Source of the DNA: Acanthopleuribacter pedis
Lineage (GTDB): Bacteria; Acidobacteriota; Holophagae; Acanthopleuribacterales; Acanthopleuribacteraceae
Length of the DNA stretch: 64,000 bases
Reading direction: 5' to 3'
NCBI RefSeq assembly: GCF_017377855.1
Contig: NZ_JAFREP010000039.1
Location: 1-64,000, forward strand
Shown: positions 9,501 through 17,280 of the stretch, piece by piece
How the letters are laid out: the number at the start of each line of letters is the position of its first letter
Position numbering within the stretch: the stretch's first letter is position 1
Notes under the pieces: generated by a model
Database searches by the model: none
Told to the model about the DNA's origin: nothing
The model's input: the letters and a program-made list of their open reading frames with translations, nothing else
Program-made: the position numbers and the translations under genes

Positions 9501-11235
9501 TCCGATCAAGGGTAAAGGTGGTGCGATCCTCGCGATAAGCGCCGTTCTCGCCCGTGACGGTCAAACGCAAGGTATAGGTGGTGTCGGGAAGGTCGCGGGT
9601 GTCCCAGGTAAAGAGCACGCCGGCTCCCGGCTGATCCGAGGCGGTTAACGGGTGCCATTCACTCGGCGACGCACCTTCGCCGTAGGCGAGTTGAAAACCG
9701 GTGAAGGAAGAAGCATCCGCAACCCCTTCCACCGCGATTTCTTCAACGATGAGCCGAATGGACCGCGGCGAAAACAACCGAGCCGTGAAACGGTGTTGAT
9801 CCACCAAGGCACGTGCCGCGTTCAGTCGGCCGTAACCCGAAAAATCGTCCCGTCCCGGTTCGAGCACATCATCACAGGCGGCGCGCAAGATTTGCCGAAC
9901 CTCCTCAGGCGTTGCATCTGAGAACCGTTGCAACACCAAGGCCGCGACGCCCGCCGCATGAGGTGCCGCCATGCTGGTCCCGCGGAAACGCGCGTACTGT
10001 TGGTCGACGGTAAAGATCGAATCGGAACCGCGCGTCGACTGGGCCGACAAGATGTTTGAATAAGCGCTGTTTTCACTGGCATTCACAGAATCGCCACCGG
10101 GTGCGAGCAGGTCGAGCCCACCACCGTAGTTGGAAAAATCGGAACGCCGGTCCCCCGTATCGGAGGCACCCACGGTGACCACATACCGCGAGGAGGCCGG
10201 AAAGAAATCGCCGATATCCCGATTCGAATTCCCCGCGGCCGCCACAAGCACAACCCCGCGGCCGTGGGCATAAGCCAGGGCGTCATCCAGAAATTGTGCG
10301 TACTCGTTTCCGCCCAGACTCATGTTGACGATATGGGCGCCGTTGTCGGCCGCATAAACCAAAGCTTCCGCGATGCCCTCAAAAGTACCGCGACCGTCAT
10401 CGTCCAGCACCTTCAACCCCATTATGCGCGCATGATGGGCGATCCCGGCCAAACCCAAACCGTTGTCGGCCTCGGCGGCGATGGTCCCGGCGACATGGGT
10501 GCCGTGCCCGTGACGATCCGTGATCGACACCGCGTTTTCGACAAAGTTCCAACCATGAAGGTCGTCCACAAAACCGTTGCCGTCGTCATCAATCCCGTTT
10601 CCGGCGATTTCCCCGACATTGAGCCAAGCCTGGTTCACCATTTCAGGGTGGGTGAAATCACAGCCGGTATCGGCGACGGCGACGACCACGCCTTGGCCGG
10701 TGGCGGTATCCCAGGCGGTGGTCACGTCGATTTGGTGATGCCCCCAAAGATCCGCATAAGCTTGGCCCCAGCTCCCATGGCTAACCAGATACGGATCATT
10801 GGGCACCAACTGGGCGGTGACATAATAATTAGGCTCCGCGTACAAAACCGCTGGATGGTCGACGAAGGCCGTGATGACGGTTTCCACCGAGCGCGTACCA
10901 TCCGTTTCTAAACGGAAGATTCGATTGAGACCGGCGGCGCGCGTCACCCCCCCCGGTCCGCCACGAAACAGCGGTGCGCTTGAAACGATACCTTGTTCAT
11001 CAAAAAGGGTGTCCAGACCCGATTTCGCCCAAATTTCCTCAAGCCGCTTGCCCGTCCCCGGCGGCACCGTTTTCAAGGCTAAAATCACCACATTGGGTTC
11101 AAAACCGGTTTCTTGAGGGGGCACCGCATCAGGCGTTTCCGCTTCGGGCATCCCCGCCGCCAAGATCGCCGTGAGGGCGAACAGGAGCACCCAGCACCTA
11201 GGCCGAAAAAGAGAAGCGCGAAAGGGCAAGAACAT
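6541..11235 (-). CDS. Secreted subtilisin-family (S8) serine protease with VCBS/FG-GAP and Ig-like repeats
   Basis: 1564 residues from the ATG at 11235, which is preceded by AGGAAAA and followed by a signal peptide (WVLLFALTAILAAG). After a propeptide-like region (~45-145) comes the S8 domain with all three catalytic motifs. These are Asp in VAVADTGCDFTHPE (~189), His in DRHGHGTHVAGT (~244) and Ser in RGTSMAAPHAAGVAA (~421). Asn of the oxyanion hole is in AAAGNSNRD. Beta-sandwich segments follow (~500-690). Then come VCBS/FG-GAP beta-propeller repeats with DLEGDGKHELI, DLNADGFLEVI, DLNGDGTMEII, DLDGDGQKEIV, DINADGRLEIV, DVDGDTIPDVV, DLDGDGAMEVL and DFDGDGLFEIA (~700-1090). Five Ig-like domains with repeated DSGDYACLVSNPC-type motifs (~1115-1550) end the protein. 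No membrane anchor or dockerin is visible. It is most likely an extracellular protein- or matrix-degrading enzyme. Confidence 0.9.
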   Translation of the reverse strand: MFLPFRASLFRPRCWVLLFALTAILAAGMPEAETPDAVPPQETGFEPNVVILALKTVPPGTGKRLEEIWAKSGLDTLFDEQGIVSSAPLFRGGPGGVTRAAGLNRIFRLETDGTRSVETVITAFVDHPAVLYAEPNYYVTAQLVPNDPYLVSHGSWGQAYADLWGHHQIDVTTAWDTATGQGVVVAVADTGCDFTHPEMVNQAWLNVGEIAGNGIDDDGNGFVDDLHGWNFVENAVSITDRHGHGTHVAGTIAAEADNGLGLAGIAHHARIMGLKVLDDDGRGTFEGIAEALVYAADNGAHIVNMSLGGNEYAQFLDDALAYAHGRGVVLVAAAGNSNRDIGDFFPASSRYVVTVGASDTGDRRSDFSNYGGGLDLLAPGGDSVNASENSAYSNILSAQSTRGSDSIFTVDQQYARFRGTSMAAPHAAGVAALVLQRFSDATPEEVRQILRAACDDVLEPGRDDFSGYGRLNAARALVDQHRFTARLFSPRSIRLIVEEIAVEGVADASSFTGFQLAYGEGASPSEWHPLTASDQPGAGVLFTWDTRDLPDTTYTLRLTVTGENGAYREDRTTFTLDRTTLTTPLDTTLAKRHETLVFTGTAAGGGFSGFQLAYFDPDLGDWSTAGFSLSGNGANRITADVLGAWDTSVVQKAGLYPVRLTVTRTGLPDVTVERHIGVDPDLRPGWPVRMSDLIGVEPGAISILDNLVAVDLEGDGKHELITGYLGHVVVVREDGSVKPGWPQTMDNRTQRAPIAADLNADGFLEVIAVTTFGQVYVWSHDGVLWDGWPRAKAAFGGQLAAADLNGDGTMEIISTSYRSGFGGKIEVFHADGGDFPNWPRFVQDQEYNDLSLPAVGDLDGDGQKEIVLLNQDGDLNLYVFQSNGSIRPGWPIALCPGLAERAWAAPALGDINADGRLEIVINTGYDKVFAFNDTGQSLPGWPLDLPNHAFLGSPVLGDVDGDTIPDVVLGAKRTFLDSTLYAWNGKGENLPGWPFAGPVPVHRSSGFQLMSLVDLDGDGAMEVLGEADPAQRWLTLWGVDGNGTLLDTFPKPVSAMAMRSNAPAIVDFDGDGLFEIALLDGGGHFLMWDTQAVAPGIGRSWPMIYHDPQKTRALTCDRPLQIVTHPADQFPAAGCAVNLDVAAVGEAPSFQWYRDGVPLPGKTTARLTFSAVSSVDSGDYACLVSNPCNAIFTQTATLRPREGFRIVAQTGDAAPCAGTMVTLSVQTEGAADLSFQWFQDGVALEGEDGTALSFSADPATDGTYQCVVSDGCGSLSSEAMTVQVQTAPTITAVSPDVTVCDEPGFGLWVAATGDDLRYQWFLDGTPIDGAEDSTFPNQTQDTLASGVYTCQVSNACGTVISAPIQVHFRQSPSIQTHPEDQTGEPGGTLRFRVAAEGTALAYQWFHNGTSLAATNQNTLVLAALTEDHLGAYHCVVQNDCGAHTSEAATLRLEGLAAILNRPVGRISCSGHETTLRVAASGTPPLSYQWLHNGNPVAGGVHSVLTLVQPSPADTGVYQCRVTGPGNTVLSVSTALLIDCDLADAVVAWPGRGKLFTIIDMMPDL

Positions 11236-11802
11236 GGCTTTTCCTATTTCCTGTAGCATTTCAGCCGACGAGACATCGACACCAAGAGAAAAATCAGCGC
11301 CGGCACCGAAACATGAAAAAAAACAAAATTTAATGGTTCCCCTATTTTACAGAAGCACCACGATTTCTTACAGGACATTCCTAAGAAAATCAGGGCCGCC
11401 CCGCCCTTCTTGCCTCATTGAACCCCCTCCCCTGGATGCCGGGATGGGTACAATGGTACCTAAAGCCGCCAGTGTGAATTCCAAGGATCACCCGAGGCGC
11501 AAGAATCCGCCGTAATCCTTGGTCAAACCGGAAACACCTGGGAAGGTGGGCCCGCATCCTGCGTGGATCCCTTTGGTACCATAACCCTTGAACCCGAAGA
11601 TTTGGCGGAAGTCAGCCTGATTCGCTGCCTCCGGTGTCAGCGTAAATTTTTCACCTGGCAAATGAACGAGGAAACCGCGGCTTGCCGCAAAGCTATAACC
11701 AGCGAGAACCATCTTGCCGGCTAGTATTTTGGCGGGCGGCCATGATGGCCGGCGCTCACCAGAAAACGTGGCGGCAATGAGCGGAATATGCCCTGGTTCC
11801 CA
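11236..11802. other. Intergenic region with one doubtful small ORF
   Basis: 567 bases between the histidine kinase stop and the subtilisin start. It includes an AT-rich stretch (about 11310-11400) that may hold the subtilisin promoter. The only frame with protein-like composition is the one listed separately at 11488-11712. Confidence 0.4.
11488..11712 (-). CDS. Possible small hypothetical protein or gene fragment
   Basis: 74 codons starting MVLAGYSFAASRGF and ending TKDYGGFLRLG. It lies in the same direction as, and 90 bases after, the histidine kinase gene. Composition is protein-like (balanced charges, FRQIFGFKGYGTKGIHAGCG) but no family is recognised. The start lacks a good ribosome-binding site (ccggcaag only). 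It could be the remnant of a larger secreted protein. Confidence 0.3.
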   Translation of the reverse strand: MVLAGYSFAASRGFLVHLPGEKFTLTPEAANQADFRQIFGFKGYGTKGIHAGCGPTFPGVSGLTKDYGGFLRLG

Positions 11803-13059
11803 TCAGGTTTCATCACGCCTTGGGCGAATCCCATCCGCTGCGCCAAGACAGGTCATCCCGATTCGAACGCGGAACAGCGCGCTTTGGTGTTCCAGGGCGA
11901 GCTGCCACTGGAAGCGGTCGCAGACCCGTTGGATCAGGCTCATGCCGTGGCCCAGGCCTTGGCTCGGGGCGGGCTCCTGCGATGGTGCCGCGTTTTCAAA
12001 AACCAGGTCCGTGTTTTCGTATTTGATGTGCAGCCAAGGTTGGGCCGCGTAGCGGGTCGCGTTGGTGAGCAGGTTGTCGAAGAGGATTTTGGCGAGGTGC
12101 GGGTTGCAGACCACCTTAATCTCGGCGGGCACCCTCAGTTGGAGGTCGAAGGCCTCATCGCGCGCCAAGTGCAGGTGGTTAATGATGCTTTCCTCCAGCA
12201 GCGGGAGCAGCGCGGTTTCCTCCATAGCGAGGTTCTCCTCGCGGGCCAGCGCCAGCAGCGTGGTGATGATCTGATCCAAATTCATCACATTGTTTTTGAA
12301 CAGCGCGCGGCTTTCCGATGACAGCTCGCCCGCTTCCGCCAACTCGTCGGCCAGCAGGCGCAACACCGCGGCGGGCGTGCGCAACTCATGGCTGACATCA
12401 CGGGTGAATTCACTTTCGCGGTTGAGCGCCGATTGCAGTTGAACGACGCCGGTTTCGATGGTTTTTGCCAAAAAGCCGACCTCGTCGTCCGCGAAACCGG
12501 CGGAAAAACCGGGTGCGATGTCGCCTGTGCCGAGGCTTGCAACGCGATCCGTTAAGCGACGCAGGGGCAACACCGCCGAACGTGCCGCCAGCCAGGCCGC
12601 GGCCGCCGCCAGCAAACCGACCACCGCGATTCCGGCGAGCAACCACAGGGAAATGAACGGCAAGTAATCACGGCTCACCTCGTAGGCCGAGACGTCGGCG
12701 CTAAGTACCACCACCCTCGATCCCAAATCGATCTCAAGCACGTGCACGGTGCCCCTCGGACCCTTGGGAAATTCGACCCGACTGGGATCGGCACGGTGTA
12801 ATTGGGGGATCGGGGCGGGCAGCGTTTCCCACGCTGGGTGAAGGGTCATGAAGGCCGGGCGCGGTTCGGCCAACGCACCGGTCTCAGCGTGGTGCGCCTT
12901 GATGAACGCGGCTTCCCGCGCCACCAATCGGTTGAAAATGGTGTCCTCAATAATCCAGGAATAACCCAGGATCAGCACACTAAAACCAACACTGGTTAGC
13001 AGCGCAAACGCCAGAAAGATATGCTGGATCCGCCGACCAAGCCCGGATGGAACCTTCAT
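11803..13059 (-). CDS. HAMP-type sensor histidine kinase with reduced ATPase domain
   Basis: 418 residues. An N-terminal membrane helix (HIFLAFALLTSVGFSVLIL) and a second one (ISLWLLAGIAVVGLLAAAAAW) enclose a periplasmic sensor region of about 110 residues. A HAMP linker and a HisKA domain follow, with the phosphoacceptor His in RDVSHELRTPAAVLRLL (~225). The catalytic domain keeps an N box (AKILFDNLLTNATRYAA) and a G2-like GLGHGMSLI. It lacks the usual DxGxG G1 box: at that place it reads LVFENAAPSQEP. Its start overlaps the stop of the response regulator gene by four bases (ATGA), so the pair is translationally coupled. It probably phosphorylates that regulator; the stimulus is unknown. Confidence 0.85.
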   Translation of the reverse strand: MKVPSGLGRRIQHIFLAFALLTSVGFSVLILGYSWIIEDTIFNRLVAREAAFIKAHHAETGALAEPRPAFMTLHPAWETLPAPIPQLHRADPSRVEFPKGPRGTVHVLEIDLGSRVVVLSADVSAYEVSRDYLPFISLWLLAGIAVVGLLAAAAAWLAARSAVLPLRRLTDRVASLGTGDIAPGFSAGFADDEVGFLAKTIETGVVQLQSALNRESEFTRDVSHELRTPAAVLRLLADELAEAGELSSESRALFKNNVMNLDQIITTLLALAREENLAMEETALLPLLEESIINHLHLARDEAFDLQLRVPAEIKVVCNPHLAKILFDNLLTNATRYAAQPWLHIKYENTDLVFENAAPSQEPAPSQGLGHGMSLIQRVCDRFQWQLALEHQSALFRVRIGMTCLGAADGIRPRRDET

Positions 13060-13733
13060 GCATCCAACCGAAAACCGACGCCGTGAATGGTTTTGATCAT
13101 TTTGGCGGCGAAGGGTTTATCAACGGCGTTGCGCAGGGTGTAGATGTGAGAACGCAAGACATCGCTTTCGGGGCAGTCGTCACCCCAGATTTTTTGGATG
13201 AGCGCGGAGCGACCGACGGCGTTGGGATAGGCTTCCACCATGGCGTAGAGGATATCGAAGCCGGTGGGGCTAAGGGTGATCGGCCGCCCTTCCCGTTCCA
13301 CGGTACGTTGGTCCGGGTCGACCTTCAACGAACCGATCACGGTCACCCGCGATTGGTGCAGCCGGCGACGGCGCCCCAAGGCCAGACAACGCAGAAACAC
13401 TTCTTCCAAGGCGAAGGGTTTGGTGAGGTAATCGTCGGTACCGGCCTCAAAACCCACCACCTTGTCGGCCAAGCTGTCCCGCGCGGTGAGCATCAGGATC
13501 GGCACATCGCGGGGTTGGGTTGCCTTGATGCGGCGGCACACATCGAGCCCGTCCCCGTCCGGTAAGCTGAGGTCGAGAATGACCACGTCATAACCGCCCG
13601 CCATGGCCCGTTGCACCCCACGCCCGGCGCGGTCGGCGTAGTCGACCAGCATGTCGCGGGCGGCCAGGTAATCCCCGATCCGCGCCGCGATGGCGTCGTT
13701 GTCTTCAATGATAAGAATGGATAGGCGTTGCAT
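13056..13733 (-). CDS. OmpR-family response regulator
   Basis: 225 residues. Receiver domain (1-~120): acidic pocket in LIIEDND, phosphoacceptor Asp in DVVILDLSLPDGDG (~53), Thr in LMLTARD and Lys in DYLTKPFALEE. The C-terminal winged helix (~130-225) contains TLSPTGFDILYAMVEAYP, ALIQKIWGDD, RSHIYTLRNAVDK and KTIHGVGFRLDA, standard for Trans_reg_C. It is the middle gene of an operon: 7 bases after the S41 peptidase stop and overlapping the kinase start. The gene order suggests that it responds to envelope conditions linked to the peptidase, which is an inference. Confidence 0.93.
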   Translation of the reverse strand: MQRLSILIIEDNDAIAARIGDYLAARDMLVDYADRAGRGVQRAMAGGYDVVILDLSLPDGDGLDVCRRIKATQPRDVPILMLTARDSLADKVVGFEAGTDDYLTKPFALEEVFLRCLALGRRRRLHQSRVTVIGSLKVDPDQRTVEREGRPITLSPTGFDILYAMVEAYPNAVGRSALIQKIWGDDCPESDVLRSHIYTLRNAVDKPFAAKMIKTIHGVGFRLDA

Positions 13734-13740
13734 GTTTGGA

Positions 13741-15153
13741 TTATAACGCCGCGCGCGCGGCGATCAAGGCCAGGGCTTTTTCCCGTTCCGGATCACGCCC
13801 GTCGGCCAAACCCGCCGCATCGCGAGCAACCGGGTGGTGCGGCACCAGGCCACCGACGCTTTGATCCCCGTTGGGCCGCACCAACAAACGGGTCGCGACA
13901 AAGGCACGCAGTTGTGAGTGGGGCAAATTGAATAAATTCCCTTGACCGGTTTGGTTGGCGTTCCCTCCGGTGGTTTGTCCGATCAACACGGCGAAGTCGT
14001 TGTCTTTCAGCGTGGTGGCGAACACAATCGAGGAAGAATAGGATATCGGCCCAACCAATAAATACACATCGCCGGTAAACCGCACGTCCTCCGGCTTGGG
14101 TGTCTCCCAATCGTTCCAGTCCTTCTTCAGGAAGGTTCCTGCTTTGCCGCGGTAACCGAACAGACCGCGGTTGTCCTGGTTCAAGCGTTCGGTCATGTGG
14201 GAAATCAAACGGAATTTTTTATGGGCAAGGTGTCTGGAAAGGTAGGTGACGGTATCGGTATTGCCGCCGGTATTTTCGCGGATGTCGATGATCAAGGAAC
14301 GAATCCCACGCGCGCGCAGCTCGGCGAAGGTGGTGTCGATGAAGTCCTCAAAGTCGCCGGGGTTGGTGTCAAAGCTGACGAGGGTCAACAGCCCGACCCG
14401 GTCCGGTAATTCCTCGTAGCGGTAGTCCGCGAGGGATTGGGTTTCTTCGGGCTCGGGCCGTCGGCTTGGGTTCACCTGGATTTCGCGGCGACCTTGCCCG
14501 TCTTCGATGAAGAGATTGAATGTGTCGATGAACCCATAGACGGCCCAAAGCATGGGTGGAAAGCGGTCGGCCGCCATTTGCTCACGCAAGCCTTGGGTTT
14601 CTCCGCCGGTGACCTGTTGCAGTGTTTCGATGATGTCGGCGGCGGGCAGGTTGTTAAGGGTCACAATCCTCGTCCCCGGGGCGATACGGGTTTCACCAAG
14701 GGTATAACCGCCTTTGATGAACAGTTGCCCTTCGCGCACTTGAACCCGGAACGGGAAGGACAAACGGCCGGCGTCCTTGAGGTCGGTGTATTCCTGGTAG
14801 GGCCAAATCAAAAAAGCGTGGCCGTCTTTAAAGTGGTGGTTCAGGCGGCCAACGACGCGAAAGAATTGAACACGGGTCATGGGTTCGGTGATCTCGGCTT
14901 TGGCCGCATCCACCAAAGGACGCAGCCGTTCGCGTGTTCCGGGATTGTCCAACAGCGGATGACGGCTCAGGACCCCTTGGTACAAAGCCTCAACATCGGC
15001 TTGAAGCAGCGCCGGTTCAATTAAAGCGGTTTTCAACGCGGGATCGGGCAGCTTGGGAAATAGTTGCAAGTGCGGCCGGCCCCACATCCAATAGGCGCCG
15101 CCCCCGGTTCCCAGCAAAACAAACAGGCCCAACACGATCAGGATTTTTTTCAT
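13741..15153 (-). CDS. S41-family (C-terminal processing/tricorn-like) peptidase, membrane-anchored
   Basis: 470 residues. The ATG at 15153 follows GGGAGG with ideal spacing. An N-terminal hydrophobic helix (ILIVLGLFVLLGTGGGAYWMW) with no clear cleavage site suggests a membrane anchor facing the periplasm. A PDZ-like substrate-binding region is indicated by APGTRIVTLNNLPAADII. The S41 core contains RSLIIDIRENTGGNTDTV and the catalytic Ser region VGPISYSSSIVFATTLKD (~370), then IGQTTGGNANQTGQ and GLVPHHPV. It is the first gene of the operon with the OmpR-type regulator and the HAMP kinase. The enzyme probably processes envelope or extracellular proteins; the link to the two-component system is suggestive of a feedback or sensing role. 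Confidence 0.87.
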   Translation of the reverse strand: MKKILIVLGLFVLLGTGGGAYWMWGRPHLQLFPKLPDPALKTALIEPALLQADVEALYQGVLSRHPLLDNPGTRERLRPLVDAAKAEITEPMTRVQFFRVVGRLNHHFKDGHAFLIWPYQEYTDLKDAGRLSFPFRVQVREGQLFIKGGYTLGETRIAPGTRIVTLNNLPAADIIETLQQVTGGETQGLREQMAADRFPPMLWAVYGFIDTFNLFIEDGQGRREIQVNPSRRPEPEETQSLADYRYEELPDRVGLLTLVSFDTNPGDFEDFIDTTFAELRARGIRSLIIDIRENTGGNTDTVTYLSRHLAHKKFRLISHMTERLNQDNRGLFGYRGKAGTFLKKDWNDWETPKPEDVRFTGDVYLLVGPISYSSSIVFATTLKDNDFAVLIGQTTGGNANQTGQGNLFNLPHSQLRAFVATRLLVRPNGDQSVGGLVPHHPVARDAAGLADGRDPEREKALALIAARAAL

Positions 15154-15304
15154 CAAACACCTCCCAACCGCAAGCCTACCGATTCAGATGTCGTGATTTC
15201 GTGAAGACGATCTTGCCAAAACCCCGAATCACAAGGTTATCCAGATGATGCGTTCAGGATGAAAAAGGCGCAAGGTCTCGCTGCATTCTTAGGCATGCGC
15301 CCCC

Positions 15305-15721
15305 TCACTCGCTACCGCCACACCGCAACAAACCTTTATTCTCAAGCCACTTAACCACCGCAACAAAACCCGCCCGACGAAATCGTGAGGGGTACCCGTC
15401 AACCGCATGCACCCCTGCATTTATGAGGGTGAAACGATAGCCGCCGCGAATGCCGTTTTTCTGGAAGCCGACGGTGACCCCTTCCATTACCGCTTCTTTT
15501 AACACCTCCTCAATACGGGCACCCGGAACCTCGGCATGATGGAAGGGATCACCTTGCCAATCGGGATGGTCCTGCCAGACAAAAAGCAACGCGTCGCCCA
15601 CCGCGACTTCAATGGCAGCGGTGATTTTGGCAAAACCGCCACAATTGGTTTGGGTTCCCGTGCGCACGACACAATAGCCTTGCGCGGTCAACGCGAATAA
15701 ATCATGTTTCGAAAGCTTCAT
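15305..15721 (-). CDS. Hypothetical cytoplasmic protein, 138 aa
   Basis: The ATG at 15721 (MKLSKHDLFALTAQGY) follows GGAGGGG at correct spacing; the longer upstream frame is not protein-like. No signal peptide or membrane segment. The sequence contains TAAIEVAVGDALLFVWQDHPDW, a central charged helix (ARIEEVLKEAVMEG) and YRFTLINAGVHAVDGYP. I recognise no family. It is divergent from the SDR gene with a 136-bp shared upstream region. Confidence 0.65.
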   Translation of the reverse strand: MKLSKHDLFALTAQGYCVVRTGTQTNCGGFAKITAAIEVAVGDALLFVWQDHPDWQGDPFHHAEVPGARIEEVLKEAVMEGVTVGFQKNGIRGGYRFTLINAGVHAVDGYPSRFRRAGFVAVVKWLENKGLLRCGGSE

Positions 15722-15857
15722 TAACCCCTCCAAAAGTTGCCGGCGCCATCGACCAACCGGGTGGCGCAAATTGCATATGGGTTGGCGCGCTTGGCTATGT
15801 TTCCTTCCGACAGAAATCTCTAAATTGAGGGTCAGCAAAGAAGATGGGAGGTCAGCC

Positions 15858-16925
15858 ATGACACAAATTAATCGTTCCGCCCCGGTAATGGTAACCGGTG
15901 CCACGGGTTATGTGGCCGGTGTACTGGTCAAAAAACTGTTGCAAGCGGGCTTCACCGTTCATGCCCCGGTTCGCGATCCTCACAACACGGACAAGCTGAA
16001 GTACCTCAACGCCCTTGCCGCCGAATCAACCGGGAACATTAAGTATTTCAAAGCCGACTTACTCGAAACCGGTTCCTACGCGGAAGCCATGGCCGGCTGT
16101 GAACTGGTGTTTCACACCGCATCGCCGTTTAAGGTCAATGTCAAAGATCCCCAAAAAGAGTTGGTCGATCCGGCCAAACTGGGAACCCGCAACGTGCTGG
16201 AACAAGCCAACCAAACCCCGTCGGTCAAACGCGTGGTGCTGACCAGCAGTTGTGCGGCCATTTACGGCGACAACATCGACTTGCAACAAACGCCGGACGG
16301 CGTCTTCACCGAGGAGATCTGGAACACCAGTTCCTCCTTGGCCCACAACCCCTATTCCTATTCGAAAACCCTTGCCGAAAAAGAGGCCTGGCGCATCGGT
16401 GACCTGCAATCCCAATGGGATTTGGTGGTCATTAACCCGACGCTGGTGATCGGCCCCGGCATCAACCCCCACGGCACCTCGGAAAGCTTTAACATTATTC
16501 GCCATATAGGCGACGGCACCTTCAGCGCGGGTGTCCCCCATTGGGGTTTCGGCGTGGTGGATGTGCGCGACTTGGCCGAGGCCCATTTCCGCGCGGGTTT
16601 CACCCCCCACGCCAAGGGTCGCCACATCATCTCCGCCCACAACACCGACATGTTCGCCATGTCGCAAACCTTGCTCCCTCGATTCGGCCAAAACTACCCG
16701 ATCCCCCGCAAAACCGTGCCCAAATGGTTGCTGTGGCTGGTCGGCCCCCTCGTGGATAAAACCATGACCCGCAAAATGATTGGAAGAAACGTCAACTACC
16801 CCTGGCGCGGCGACAACAGCAAGAGCAAGCGGGAACTGGGCGTCAGCTACCGCCCACTCGCGGATTCGATGAACGCTTTTTTCCAGCAAATGGTCCACCA
16901 CGGCCTGTTAAACAAGGTCGGTTAA
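15858..16925 (+). CDS. NAD(P)-dependent extended SDR (dihydroflavonol-4-reductase-like)
   Basis: 355 residues. The ATG at 15858 follows GGGAGG. The Rossmann motif TGATGYVAGVLVKKLL lies at ~13-28, and HAPVRDP marks a preference for NADP (Arg after the second strand). The active site has SSCAAIYG and YSYSKTLAEKEAW (YxxxK). The C-terminal part (PRKTVPKWLLWLVGPLVDK, GVSYRPLADSMNAFFQQM) is typical of atypical/extended SDRs that reduce aldehydes or ketones. The natural substrate is unknown. Its stop codon TAA is the first bases of a family-2 repeat element, so the original C-terminus may have been slightly altered by the insertion. Confidence 0.88.
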   Translation: MTQINRSAPVMVTGATGYVAGVLVKKLLQAGFTVHAPVRDPHNTDKLKYLNALAAESTGNIKYFKADLLETGSYAEAMAGCELVFHTASPFKVNVKDPQKELVDPAKLGTRNVLEQANQTPSVKRVVLTSSCAAIYGDNIDLQQTPDGVFTEEIWNTSSSLAHNPYSYSKTLAEKEAWRIGDLQSQWDLVVINPTLVIGPGINPHGTSESFNIIRHIGDGTFSAGVPHWGFGVVDVRDLAEAHFRAGFTPHAKGRHIISAHNTDMFAMSQTLLPRFGQNYPIPRKTVPKWLLWLVGPLVDKTMTRKMIGRNVNYPWRGDNSKSKRELGVSYRPLADSMNAFFQQMVHHGLLNKVG

Positions 16926-17128
16926 GCCGCATTTCTCACAAGGGTTCGTCGCGAGAAGCTGAAAGCCTTGTGAGTACGAAGGTTACGACCGAGAGACGGC
17001 ACAGGGGTCCGACCTTTCGGCGTAGCAGCTGAGGCGAAGGCGGCTCGACCGAGTAATGCGGAAGGCCGCCCCCTCGCAATCGCATGGGTTGCCCCGTAGC
17101 AGAATTCCTTGGGAGAAATGCGGGCTAA
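16923..17128. mobile_element. Family-2 inverted-repeat element, copy 1 (~206 bp)
   Basis: The left end taagccgcatttctcac and right end gagaaatgcgggcta form terminal inverted repeats of about 20 bp. The interior shares long stretches with 36385-36687: tcgtcgcgagaagctgaaag, ccttgtgagtacgaag, cggcgtagcagctgagg, gaaggcggctcgaccgag and agcagaattcctt. It carries one unit of the segment that is tandemly expanded in the other copy. No coding frame. Its first bases provide the TAA stop of the SDR gene. The ends start and finish with TA, as in TA-targeting (Tc/IS630-type) MITEs; that assignment is inference. Confidence 0.8.
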
Positions 17129-17232
17129 GCCGCCACCGATGCCCAAGCGTTCCGATTTGGGGGAAACCAACCCCGCTTGCCGAGACGGAAGAAATCATCT
17201 GGAAAACGCCGGCGAAGAGAATCTTTGGTTTT

Positions 17233-17261
17233 TTGAGCCGTTCGACGATAAGCAGGATAAT
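17233..17261 (+). promoter_or_regulatory. Putative sigma-70 promoter for the kinase-TPR gene
   Basis: TTGAGC at 17233-17238 and GATAAT at 17256-17261 are separated by 17 bases. Transcription would begin about 17268, close to the ATG at 17281, giving a very short leader with AGGAACGG as ribosome-binding site. Confidence 0.5.
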
Positions 17262-17280
17262 CTGTATCAGGAACGGTTGA

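Noticed and set aside
8623..9648. 341-codon plus-strand frame inside the subtilisin gene
   Set aside because: Antisense to strongly conserved VCBS repeats; composition is that of a shadow frame.
16059..16901. 280-codon minus-strand frame opposite the SDR gene
   Set aside because: Antisense shadow of a conserved dehydrogenase.
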